Part shown: one piece after another, positions 13,101 through 22,619 of the stretch | Layout: each line of letters begins with the position of its first letter | Position numbering within the stretch: the first letter of the stretch is position 1 | DNA from: Owenia fusiformis | Lineage: Eukaryota; Annelida; Polychaeta; Sabellida; Oweniidae | Direction: 5' to 3' | Assembly: GCA_903813345.2 (NCBI GenBank) | Contig: CAIIXF020000003.1 | Span: 29,839,248-29,903,247 of the forward strand | DNA: 64,000 nucleotides | The notes under the pieces: model-generated | Told to the model about the DNA's origin: nothing | Seen by the model: the letters and a program-made list of their open reading frames with translations, nothing else | Databases searched by the model: none | Position numbers and translations under genes: made by a program

Positions 13101-16100
13101 ACACTGTATCATTAACGAAAGTAAAACTTGAGTGATACATTGTTACCTGAGTGGAATATTTCCTGTAGAATATATTGTCTTTATCCTTTGCCCTTAAAGA
13201 TGCAATAAAGATTAGAGCTGAGCTTAACTTTCAAAAATTGTGATACTTTTGCTCTCAACATATCAGGTGATATGTCCAAAAGTTCTAACTTTATTTAATA
13301 ATCCTTTGATTTTTAAAGTCATCTGGTAAAAAAAGTTAAAAGGGATCCCATTTTAATGTTACATCTTGAAGAAATTAATGAAGTAATAATCATGTTCAAC
13401 AAATAATAATCAAAAACTTTCTTATGTCCTGTTATTACCTTTTGGGTGGTAGAATATAATGTCTTACCAGGATCTATCCATCTTTCTGACATTTTAAATT
13501 ATTTCTTCAATTTATGGAAAAATGCTACAGATGTCAACCTTCAACTTGTCTGGAATAGTTTCTAGGCAAAGTTGAACTTGGTTGAAAAAATTCTACTCAG
13601 TTTGCACTTTGTGTCCCCATCCTTCAACGCAGACTTTCTGAAAAATGGCTGCATCGAATGACACCTTTTTCAATTCAACTCACTATGAATGTGACCATTA
13701 TTTTTTCATTGTGTTTTAGTGTAAACCATATGTGGCCAATAAATCGCTGTTAACCCCCCTTAATGTACACTTTATGTAACCATTATATGCTCAGTGTACA
13801 CTTTATGTGACCATTACCTTCCTCAGTGTACACTTTATGTAACCATTACCTCCCTCAGTGTACACTTTATGTGGCCATTACCTCCCTCAGTGTACACTTT
13901 ATGTGGCCATTACCTCCCTCAGTGTACACTTTATGTAACCATTACCTCCCTCAGTATACACTTAATGTAACCATTACCTCCCTCAGTGAGCACTTAATGT
14001 AACCATTACCTCCCTCAGTGAGCACTTTATGTAACCATTACCTCCCTTAGTGTACACTTTATGGTGTACACTTTATGTGACCATTACCTTCCTCAGTGTA
14101 CACTTTATGTAACCATTACCTCCCTCAGTATACATTTTATGTAACCATTACCTCCCTCAGTATACACTTTATGTAACCATTACCTCCCTCAGTATACATT
14201 TTATGTAACCATTACCTCCCTCAGTGTACACTTTATGTGACCATGACATTCCTCAGTGTACACTTTGTGTAACCATTGCCTTCCTCAGTATACACTTTAT
14301 GTGACCATTACATTCCTCGGTGTACACTTTATGTGACCATTACATTCCTCAGTGTACATTTTATGTAACCATTACCTCCCTCAGTGTACACTTTATGTAA
14401 CCATAACATTCCTCAGTGTACACTTTGTGTAACCATTGCCTTCCTCAGTATACACTTTATGTGACCATTACAATCCTCAGTGTACACTTTATGTGACCAT
14501 TACATTCCTCAGTGTACACTTTATGTAACCATTACCTCCCTCAGTGAACACTTTATGTAACCATTACCTCTCTTAGTGTACACTTACCATTGCCTCCCTT
14601 AGTGTACACTTTATGGTGTACATTTTATGTAACCATTACCTCCCTCAGTGTACACTTTATGTGACCATGACATTCCTCAGTGTACACTTTGTGTAACCAT
14701 TGCCTTCCTCAGTATACACTTTATGTGACCATTACATTCCTCGGTGTACACTTTATGTGACCATAACATTCATCAGTGTACACTTTATGTAACCATTAAC
14801 TCCCTCAGTATACATTTTATGTCACCATTACCTCCCTCAGTGTACACTTTGTGTAACACTTGCCTTCCTCAGTATACACTTTATGTGACCATAACATTCA
14901 TCAGTGTACACTTTATGTAACCATTACCTCCCTCAGTGTACATTTATGTCACCATTACCTCCCTCAGTGTACACTTTGTGTAACCATTGCCTTCCTCAGT
15001 ATACACTTTATGTAACCATTACCTCCCTCAGTGTACACTTTATGTGACCATTACCTCCCTTAGTGTACACTTTATGTGACCATTAACTCCCTCAGTATAC
15101 ACTTAATGTAACCATTACCTTCCTCAGTGAACACTTTATGTAACCATTACCTCCCTCAGTGTACACTTTATGTGACCATTACCTCCCTTAGTGTACACTT
15201 TATGTGACCATTAACTCCCTCAGTGTACACTTTATGTAACCTTCCTCTGTATATTGTTTAATTATATTACAATGACATTTCCAGCTTGTAATCCTGGAGA
15301 TGAATAGACTTGGAATGCTGGTTGATTTGTCCCATGTCTCTAAAGCTACCATGGAGGATGCACTAAGAGTCACTAAGGCACCAGTCATCTACAGCCATAC
15401 TTCTGCATATACCATATGTAACCATTACAGGAATGTACAGGATGACGTCCTCCAGTTAACAGTGAGTTTTGAAGTTTTATATTTTATAGCTTTATTCAAT
15501 ATCCAGTCAGCAATGGTCTGCAACTTTTTGAAAATTGAAATTTGAAAGAGTGGAAATCTTGGATCCATTTTTCAAAAAAAATTCTCTAATTTTTTCCTTA
15601 AAACTAAATCGCATTTTCTGAAAGAAAAGAATTGATGTATTTGATCAATATATAGTATGTTATATGAATCCTTAAATGCCTCCCAAGTTCTTAATTTATA
15701 ATATTTTGTTCAACTTGCAATAGAAAAGTTGGTCATGCAGAAAAGGAATTAATTGCTTTTTAAAATTGAAAAAGTGGCGAGTATGTAAAATTAAATTTGG
15801 CATGTTGCTAACAAGGTGAGAAATTTCTTTAAAAATTGCCCTGTGAGTACAAGAATGTATATATTTATTTCAGAAAGAAAACAATGGTGTTGTCATGGTG
15901 AACTTCTATGATAAGTACATCAACTGTCCACCAGGGAACACCACAAATGCTACACTCTCTCAAGTTGCAGGTAGGTTGTCTGAAAGCTATTTCTCAAACA
16001 CTTTCTGAATTATAATTTCATTACTGATCTATGACAGGTCCATAGCCAGGGGGAGGGGCCAAAAGATCTTTCAAAATCATGCAGTTCTTCACAATTTTCA

Positions 16101-18527
16101 ATTTTCATGTGATTTTGGGCCAAATCCCCTCCTGAAATTTTTCTGAAAAGTTAACCCCCATTGGCAAAAGCTGGCTACGGGCCTGAGTTAAGACAAGATT
16201 GACTTGAAAATTCATACACTGTGGTAACCTATAGAGATGCCACAAGACCACAAAGATTTTGGACAATACAGAATAGAATTTTATTAGTACTGATGCCATT
16301 TTAGGGCCAAACGTACATCCGATATACAATTTTCAATAACAGTAAATATAGCAATAAAGTAAAGAAAATAGGATTACACTCTTCAAATGACATATAACCA
16401 TGATACATGTAACCATGGCAACGAATTATGGTGATTATAACTTCAGTGGTAGCCTATACATCATGGTTGGATTGACTTCAAAATACAATAAACACTTATA
16501 GAGGTGTCACAAAACCATAAATATTTTAGAAAATATTATGTTACCATGGCAATGAACTATGGGAATGATAATTTGCAAAGTCTTGGTTAGATTGTCTTGA
16601 AATTCATATTGTGATCTGATCACATATATGTGTGAGTGTTTAGGCAGTACATATATTTATTAATATGGCAGAAAATCTGACATCTGACATTTTTACATTG
16701 TTGTAACTTGAGAAATCATGGCAAAAATTGACTTTGAAATCACACAGGTCCATAACCAGGGGGGTTCGATGGGTTCGCGCGAACCCCGCTGTCCAAAATT
16801 CTTTCAAAATCATGCAGTTTTTCACCATTTTTGATTTTGGCAATTGTATGTGGAACCCCAACTGTTCTGGATTATCGCACAACTATTCTGACTTGCCATA
16901 TATGGATAGCCCAGAACAGTTGGGTTTCCACAGGAGAATTTTAAACATCTTAAGATTTCAAGCAATATTGGTTACCATGGCCAGGAATTGAGCAACTTAC
17001 ACATGGACAACATTTCTCTCTCTAATACTGTGTGCAACTACGTTGTGACATTTTCTCATGTAAACGTCTTGTCTGACTATCTTTGAAACAAAGGAAGGGA
17101 AGATGAGATATGCAGAATGTTTTGTCACATGGTACTACATTAACCAATCATAATACTGGGATACTAACAAATGATTTACACATAGAATTTATTTTCAAAC
17201 TTTGAGATTTTAATTGATTATTTTTTATACATGACAGATCACATAGACCACATCAAGGACCTGATAGGAGCTGATTATGTTGGGATTGGTGCTGATTATG
17301 ATGGTGTTGCTACGTAAGTGGATTTTATTTAAAATAGAAACATGGTCAATAGAAAGATGGCAGTGCAAGAGAATGCATATTTATACAGGGTGACCCAAAA
17401 AATTGTACAGAGTCAAACATGGAATAATTGTGAGTAATGAAGGAATATTCTTCAAATTTGGTAATCTGGTGGACAATTTAATAGTCATAAAGATCTGGAA
17501 GTACCACCAGGTAACTCTGTTTTTTGGGACACCCAGTATATAGCCATCTTGTTGTCAACTGGTAGTCATGATGAAACCACTGTTTATTAGTTGATTCATA
17601 ATATCACACACTCCTCCATCATAGGTTAAGGAACCTGGTGCAGGCCACAATGTTTCAAAACATACATGTACTTGGAGGTTTTTCAAATATGGCAACATGA
17701 GTATGACATTTTTACACAAAAACAATACTGAATCGGCTAAAGGGCTACAGATATAATTTTAGTGCAATCAATCTGTTTCACATATCTTCATTTTAGAAGA
17801 GAGAATATAATTGATTTCTACCTCTGCTGCCATCTTTATATATTGGCCTAAAACCTATGACAAAAACTACCATTGACCTACCTCACCTCCTATCCAATGG
17901 CATGGTTTACTGCAATGTTGTTTTTTATTATTCAGATTGCCTCAGGGACTTGAAGATGTGTCGACCTACCCAGAGATGTTCGCTGAATTGATAGATCGCG
18001 GATGGACAGATGAGGACTTGATCAAACTGGCAGGTGGCAACTTGCTGCGTGTCTTCAGAGCTGCAGAGGAGGTAACAGAAAACCACTTGGTGGACATTTT
18101 GAATTTTTTATTACAAAGTGTGATATACTTGCTGTTTGGGGGAGGAAGAAAGGTTCCAATCTGAAAAGTCATATCAACATACTTTGGGGACAAAATCATA
18201 GTATTGACCTTGTACCTATAAGACACATGTATTGTTTCAGTCATAGGTTTCATGCCAATATAAAGATGCAAGTAATGTAGTTATCGTATTAATGAAAACA
18301 AGAATGAATAAAATTCTGTGCTAAGGCCCTTACTATGAAGCTACAGTATATAAGCATTATATAAGGATCTATAAACAGGCTGACTTCACTGCCATCTATT
18401 CATTTTATTCTATCACCCTTGGTTTCAGGTTAGCAAGCAGATGGCAGCTGATGGTGTCCCACCCTATGAGGAACTCATTGATGAGTCAACATTGAAGAAT
18501 AAGTCCTGCAGATGGGAAGGCTATTAA
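1181..18527 (+). CDS. membrane dipeptidase A (DPEP-like, peptidase M19), 5' end missing
   Basis: Zinc dipeptidase of the renal dipeptidase family, which hydrolyses dipeptides (and leukotriene D4 in vertebrates) at the cell surface. I join nine exons: 1181-1322, 1582-1714, 3753-3888, 5767-5854, 15285-15461, 15874-15970, 17238-17313, 17936-18071, 18429-18527 (stop 18525-18527). All have AG/GT borders and consistent phases, giving 360 visible residues. The metal ligands are all present: HND in the first exon, the Glu of LEGGH in exon 3, the His of DLSHVS and the His of YSHTSA in the 15285 exon. GADYDGV follows. The tail contains SCRWEGY, like the CRTHYGY I recall before the GPI site of vertebrate DPEP1, but the protein stops there with no hydrophobic GPI signal. 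The first exon starts one base into a codon, so the N-terminal exon(s) lie outside. A possible AATAAA is at 18769-18774. Its tandem paralogue starts at 22620. Confidence 0.93.
1834..1990. repeat. degenerate dispersed repeat (AGCCAG family)
   Basis: The text 'ggcctatagccag...ttttgccaagggggttcag' and the following 150 bp resemble the repeats at 16036-16187 and 16745-16930 (tccatagccagggggagg; atgcagtt motifs). It is probably an old MITE copy in an intron of dipeptidase A. Its ends are too degraded to define. Confidence 0.4.
2149..3060. repeat. tandem repeat of about 128-141 bp with GGCGGCCATTTT hairpins
   Basis: The stretch opens with TACAGGGTGACCCAAAATAC, like the MITE ends at 17384 and 21283. 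It continues with roughly four units of 128-141 bp (starts near 2542, 2670, 2810, 2944). Each unit carries 'aaaagtagtgaagcgatttt', 'catatttggtatgtgaatac', 'acttttggtagaagg' and a short palindrome GGCGGCCATTTT...AAAATGGCCGCC. It lies in the intron between the 1582 and 3753 exons of dipeptidase A. The open frames here come from the repeat. Confidence 0.75.
3473..3590. repeat. GTCACCACC-type dispersed repeat with (AAAC)n
   Basis: It contains tgtcaccacc, then a caaacaaacaaac microsatellite, then tttgtcatgttaatgcct. The same word order occurs in better copies at 6000-6215, 26202-26350 and 27471-27618. It is an intronic dispersed repeat. Confidence 0.5.
4890..5085. repeat. degenerate MITE of the CAGTAAAACCTGT family
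   Basis: The words 'gaacacctctctaatccgaatg', 'gtcccaattggctca' and the end 'taggttttactgta' match the TA-flanked element at 51324-51742 and copies near 26554-26720 and 27050-27265. The left end is eroded. It is intronic in dipeptidase A. Confidence 0.5.
6000..6215. repeat. GTCACCACC-family repeat copy
   Basis: It begins tatgtcaccacc and ends ggtggtgaaattttgtcatg. The ends are inverted (GTCACCACC / GGTGGTGA), with 'gttggtggttgg' words inside. It is related to the copies in dipeptidase B introns. Confidence 0.5.
6440..7240. repeat. tandem/dispersed repeat, unit about 165 bp
   Basis: The units contain 'cttgtctacaggtttccagcc', 'tttgagggattcatttgaaa', 'cagggatgtttctacc', 'gattagtttttcggcattct' and 'aaatgttaaggcggccattt'. 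Copies follow one another at about 6535, 6705 and 7055. The same family makes a longer, more diverged block at 61920-63770 inside CCDC113, so it is dispersed in the genome. A GC-rich (gggcgggcagg) microsatellite lies at its left end. Confidence 0.7.
8570..8700. other. inverted-repeat cluster upstream of the GPCR
   Basis: A GC-richer patch in very AT-rich DNA has several inverted words built from 'cgaggc' and 'gtacaag'. The clearest is a perfect 9-bp stem with a 4-nt loop at 8675-8696 (CCTCGTACA, GGCT, TGTACGAGG). It lies 240 bp before the GPCR start codon. It may be a small transposon remnant or a regulatory or transcribed hairpin; the sequence does not decide. Confidence 0.5.
8936..10099 (+). 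CDS. rhodopsin-like (class A) GPCR, orphan, intronless
   Basis: A complete 387-residue single-exon receptor. The N-terminus has four N-glycosylation sequons (NCT, NLS, NCT, NIT within residues 3-20). Seven hydrophobic segments follow, at about 37-58, 68-93, 103-132, 147-166, 188-212, 307-333 and 341-365. Recognisable class A marks are Asn50 in TM1, LALND with Asp78 in TM2, Cys103/Cys177 as the likely extracellular disulfide, CYTPF with Pro324 in TM6, and NVVIY (359-363) in place of NPxxY, followed by a helix-8-like RSKEYRKAF. The DRY motif at the end of TM3 is replaced by E-I-Y (127-129), so the usual Arg is missing. Loop 3 is long and hydrophilic (about 215-300). The ligand is unknown. It sits inside the 5855-15284 intron of dipeptidase A, on the same strand. 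The ATG was chosen because the sequon-rich extracellular tail follows it directly. Confidence 0.9.
   Translation: MVNCTFGRNLSSKENCTNITQFVGSMEAEDTSNLSLMFQMLVAAAICLLNLLVVMSIVRNKKLQSVSNIFRGYLALNDTIFGATIVVRGLLQLTGTLSKTIPCIILNILTSISAGVTMTGVLLLWIEIYLTIRRVSIKGAISKKKAFSLIVLTEIVWTVYFCSFPLFHNNKRTDKTCHVSNGLIHKNHLIGLCIIMFLHFIALVGIQCLTFWNLRKHIANLKELGMMTPKAPLNNDQNVKNINQRITVMENPAYSNPSPGIFTQECSDGELKSSVATPSTERQIEVQNYEVKNNMLYYQWSLRITRIAKLISFIFLSFAICYTPFMVCVFLYAIHPGQYVSSQINYIAGTILTFNSLTNVVIYLIRSKEYRKAFKHILTCKRGMVPI
10187..10669. mobile_element. piggyBac-like MITE (TTAA target)
   Basis: Ends AGGCACACT... and ...AGTGGGCCT are inverted and are flanked on both sides by TTAA (10183-10186 and 10670-10673). This is the target site of piggyBac transposons. 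The 483 bp inside has no transposase. It lies just 3' of the GPCR within the dipeptidase A intron. Confidence 0.6.
11700..12335. repeat. minisatellite, about 23-bp unit (gatgttaacagttgtggaaaaat)
   Basis: About 25 imperfect copies of a 22-24 bp unit reading roughly 'aatgatgttaacagttgtgga'. It lies in the large intron of dipeptidase A. Open frames across it are artefacts of the repeat. Confidence 0.9.
12496..12791. repeat. possible MITE with GGATTGGCTCCTA ends
   Basis: 'ggattggctcctatgatcg' at the left and 'ctctaggagccaatccac' at the right are inverted copies about 295 bp apart. A related right end (gggagtcaatccac) occurs near 52310. No target duplication is clear. The 105-codon frame over it is not a recognisable protein. 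Confidence 0.45.
13740..15240. repeat. 32-bp minisatellite abutting a dipeptidase A splice acceptor
   Basis: About 45 copies of a 32-bp unit, approximately 'cctccctcagtgtacact' plus 'ttatgtaaccatta', with some truncated units. The array ends about 45 bp before the exon at 15285, so it fills the distal part of that intron. Each unit contains cctccctcag, which looks like a polypyrimidine tract followed by an AG acceptor on the coding strand. Confidence 0.95.
16036..16187. mobile_element. small MITE, CAGGTCCATAGCCAG ends
   Basis: Left 'caggtccatagccag' and right 'ctggctacgggcctg' are inverted, enclosing about 150 bp with no coding potential. A second, partly different copy starts at 16745 (caggtccataaccagg). 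Both are in dipeptidase A introns. Confidence 0.6.
16745..16930. repeat. second copy of the GTCCATA(G/A)CCAGG repeat
   Basis: It starts caggtccataaccagggggg and shares 'tttcaaaatcatgcagtt' with 16036-16187. The right part carries its own inverted words (ccccaactgttctgg / ccagaacagttgggt), suggesting a nested or chimeric element. Both overlapping open frames are spurious. Confidence 0.5.
17384..17538. mobile_element. 155-bp MITE, TACAGGGTG ends, TA target
   Basis: Ends TACAGGGTGACCCAAAAAA and (reversed) TACTGGGTGTCCCAAAAAA are flanked by TA on both sides (17382-17383 and 17539-17540). This is a Tc1/mariner-like target. The end motif is the same family as the fold-back element at 21283-21809. 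It lies in the intron between the 17238 and 17936 exons. Confidence 0.65.
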
Positions 18528-21500
18528 ACCTATGAGGCCTCAAGGAGGTTGTGTGACCTCTCTTCGTATGATATGACTGAAATGAAGTTAAAGGGGGTGG
18601 CTGAGTATTTAAGCTCAGATTCAGTTAGAAATGGAGTCATTAGTAAACCATTAAATTTGAAAATAACTGAAACTGCTTGCTCTGACATTAAATTTGCCTT
18701 TTCCTATAGAATTAATGATTAGATTGCTACAAAATTTGTCACATTTGTGTATGAATATACTATCTTCGAATAAATGTACTTATTTCAATCAGAGATATCT
18801 TGAAAACACATTAAATCTTCATTTTTTAAACTGCTAATGGGAGGAGTTAAAAATTCAAAGTACAGCCAATCGGCATTGCAGAAATTAGTCACATGATACA
18901 TATAAACAAAGGGACATGGCTGAATGTAAATAGAGAACAATGTTTTCTTCTTACCAAACATGTGTAGTATTCATCAATCCAATAACTTAATCAAACAATG
19001 CCAGTGAGTATATATTCCTTTGATTTTAAATGATATTGTTTTCTTTTTTCATATAAGGTCATTTGCATGAGTTTATTGATAATCCTTGAATATGTTCCGT
19101 GTTTTGTTTTATACAATATGTTGGTGCTAATAATTGACCTTTTCTCAACATTGTGTATCAAATGCATTTGTATAAGTCACGAAACTGATATTGCTTAGTT
19201 TGCATTTTAATCCCACCAAGCTTATTATAAAGTCTCTGCTTTATAAATCGTCTCCTAGAAGTTCTACTTTGAATAATAACTTTCTGTTTACTTTTATTTG
19301 CTAGTGGTTGAGACATGATGTAGTTGATTTGAGAACTGACATATAAAAGTAAAGGGAAGTAGAGACATCCCCTTATATAATTGAATTGACCATTTTAACA
19401 TTTTGAAGATGACTCAAATATTCTCATTGAAAATTAGTTTACAATTTCAAACTGTATGGTTTATGAGTGATATAGGTTAGAGACCAAAACATCCTGGGTT
19501 TGGTGTCTCCTAGAAGAATATCTTTCAACAACCCCACTGTATTACCCAACTTTTCCTGATTTTGAACATTTAGCATGATTCTGGTTGTCCTGTGTTTGCT
19601 TTCATTTCTCTTGATGAAAGGAACATTACATTTCCAGACATTACCCTTGATTTGGGGGATTGTAGGAAACATGTCGGTATCTCAGGATTGGTTCATACCA
19701 TGCTCTATAATTTATTTGGCAAATTTTTGAGAAGTTCCCTATCAACTTCTGCTGAACTATCCTAAACCAATTGCTAATGACACTCTTCAAGTAGATCCTG
19801 ATTCTTTAGACACTCAAAGGGGTCATTAGTAAAGTTGTGCTCATCATTTATGGTAGAATAAGAAGATAACAAATTATGGACGTCTTGAAATTATTTGGAT
19901 AATTAAAAGAATAAAGAAAACTATATCTCAGATGGCTATCTGTAAATAATAATAGTGGTTAAACTAACACCCAATTGTCATTCATAAACAAGTACCCTAC
20001 AAGATACAAAACCCCGCCAAATATACCATGTGCATAGCTCATTATGTTCAGTAAACACTGCAGTAATCCATATAAGGAAAGTGAGCCCATCAGTGATAGG
20101 CTAATCCTTAATGTTTAATTATGTAATTTTTATCAGCTATCTAATTTCCTTAATGGGCTGCAGGGGGGTACTCGAGCACGGTCTTTAAGGACCAGTTGTT
20201 TCCTGATGCATGCTTAATATGCAACAATTAAGGACCAGTTCTTGTTCTTTTCTGATACATCTTGATAATGCAACTTTTGGGATCATTTGTTATATAATGT
20301 CTGTTGCCTGTTGAATACATCAGCAGTGTATCTCTGGTTATAATGTTATTTTCAGGTTAATTATGAGAACATCAGGATTTAATCTGTTTTGATATTTTCT
20401 GTTACATGCTGAAAAATAAGGACCAATTGTTAATATTATATTATTTATCAACACACTGGAGAACTCCATAATTAAGGACCAGTTGCTATGTTTTTCCAAT
20501 ACATATTGAAAAATCATGGGGGTTTTAACTGAACATTTTGATTGTTAATTAGGCTACCCTTGAAATAAATAATTTAGTTTTAGTTGTTTGTTAAATTCTT
20601 ATGGCACAAAAATATACAGTGTAGGTGGAATTTGGTATGCTGATCAAATATGTCCGGGCTACTATATATATACCAAATTTTAACTTTTATAATGTCCTCA
20701 CTAAGATAATTTTTAAAGTATAAGACTGATGAAATTATAGTCTTAATTTTCTTGTGACAGGCATTTGACATCATCAGCTTTCTAACCATTTGCAAGACTT
20801 AACCTTAATAAGTGGTGACATTTTGTCATGTTTAATGCCCTGTTTTATGTTGTACTTAATTTTGTACATGTAGATGTAAATTTGTATTTTATTCTGCCAC
20901 TATACAATTCTACATACATCATTATACTTATATATATTTTAGGCTGTTATAAGATTACAGTAGTGTAATTCATACATGTATGTATTAAGTATCTTTCTTA
21001 ATGATATATTAACAGGTTGATTGCACCGCCATATATTATGTTTTTGTAATATATTGTTTCAGTTAGAGTAGAGCAATAGCATTTTTGATTGTAATGACAC
21101 ACTACATCATTTATATTCTAATTTTGCACCAAAATTGATAGAATAAATTCCATCATTTTAAATAGAATATTGATAAGTATTACGATGTTTTACTGATTTA
21201 CATTAAATCCTTCATTGCCTTCTTTTAATAGACCAGATAATAGTAGCAGTGTTTTGTTGGTTCTAAAAGGTATTGCTGGATATACAGGGTGGGCCAAAAA
21301 ACAATACCCAAGATTAAAGATGAATGATTCATATGATATATGTTAAACCATGCCATGTATTATATATAATTGACACCATCTGATCGAAAAACCGTTGATT
21401 TTTGTGGAGTAAGAGACTAAAATTGACACCAGGGGTGCCGTGACGGACCAAAAATCAAAATCTGAAGATTCCCTAATTTCCCTCCATATTGCAGTCACGG

Positions 21501-22619
21501 CTGCACTAGATATCCTTGACTGAATCATCATAGATTTATTTAAGAGTATTAAACAATTGTTAAGTATTATTGCTGAATTTTGCACTATTTGGAAATCAGC
21601 AGTGAATAATTTTTGGGTTGCTCATGACACCCCTGGTGTCAATTTTAGCCTCTAACTCCACATAAAACAATAGTTTTTCAATCAGATGGTGTCATGTTGT
21701 CAGGAAATGATTTATCTTTAAAATGATATATAATACATGGCATGGTTTAACCTTATATCATATGATATTCATCCTTAAACTTGGGTATTGTTTTTTGGCC
21801 CACCCTGTATATATAAAAAGTATAACTCTTTATTTTATTTCAAGCTGGTTAATGTTTAAACTTTTTTTGAATACAACTGGATGAACTTGTTAAAATGCCC
21901 ATCATGGTTAAACCTTAACAATGTGATTTCTGATTTAACTCAATTTTTGCCTCAAATTTTTTAACTTGAAAATAGAAGTGTAGTCTGATTTGAAAGCTTT
22001 TATATATTGAAGTAGTTAATTTGAAGTGGATGAAGTGAACACACTCTTTGAACATGCATCATTTAAATGTTATTTATTATGTTTTTGAAAACATAGAAAG
22101 CACATATTTCCTCATACTTACTTTAAGTAGTGATTCTATTTTCAAGAGAGTGTGACAAAATATTAAATTAATGAAATCAATCTTTAGAAATTTATAAAAT
22201 TAACTTTTTTTTTCAAAGTAAAGGTATTTTTGGATTGCGTTGAAATCTTTTGTTTGGGTTTTTATCTCTAAACATTTTTTATCATCTTCAAGTCTTATCA
22301 AATCATACATATATTGAGTGATACTTGCTTCGGTTAGATTTTAAGTTCAATCACATGCAGCTTTTGAGCTCACTGATTGGTCAATTTGTATCACATGTCC
22401 AGTTTTTTGTGAGGAAATTTTATTGGACTGCATTTTTACACTAAGTTATTGCTGTATATAAATCAATCAAAATGTAGTGATCGATTTATGATTGCAACCT
22501 TTTTATACTTTGAAACTTATTAAAAAGAACATAAATAACTCACATTTCAACAGTTATTTATGTTTAAAGTATATATTTTTTGAAATAATCAAAAAAGGAT
22601 CAGGATTACCTCTTGCATT
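18528..22619. other. 3' UTR and spacer between dipeptidase genes A and B
   Basis: After the stop of gene A the first AATAAA is at 18769. No further exon was recognised. The spacer holds a diffuse 'aaggaccagttgtt...gatacat' repeat (about 20190-20515), a GTCACCACC-family tail (ggtggtgacattttgtcatg near 20813) and the 527-bp fold-back element at 21283. The promoter and 5' UTR of gene B should lie in the last few hundred bases, but no core motif can be assigned. Confidence 0.6.
21283..21809. mobile_element. 527-bp fold-back MITE, TA target
   Basis: The element is mostly one long imperfect inverted repeat. The left arm starts TACAGGGTGGGCCAAAAAAC and the right arm ends with its complement. Internal words such as 'gacaccaggggtg' / 'cacccctggtgtc' and 'ccatctgatcgaaaaac' / 'gtttttcaatcagatgg' also pair. 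TA flanks both ends (21281-21282, 21810-21811). The 80-codon minus-strand frame inside is incidental. Confidence 0.8.
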
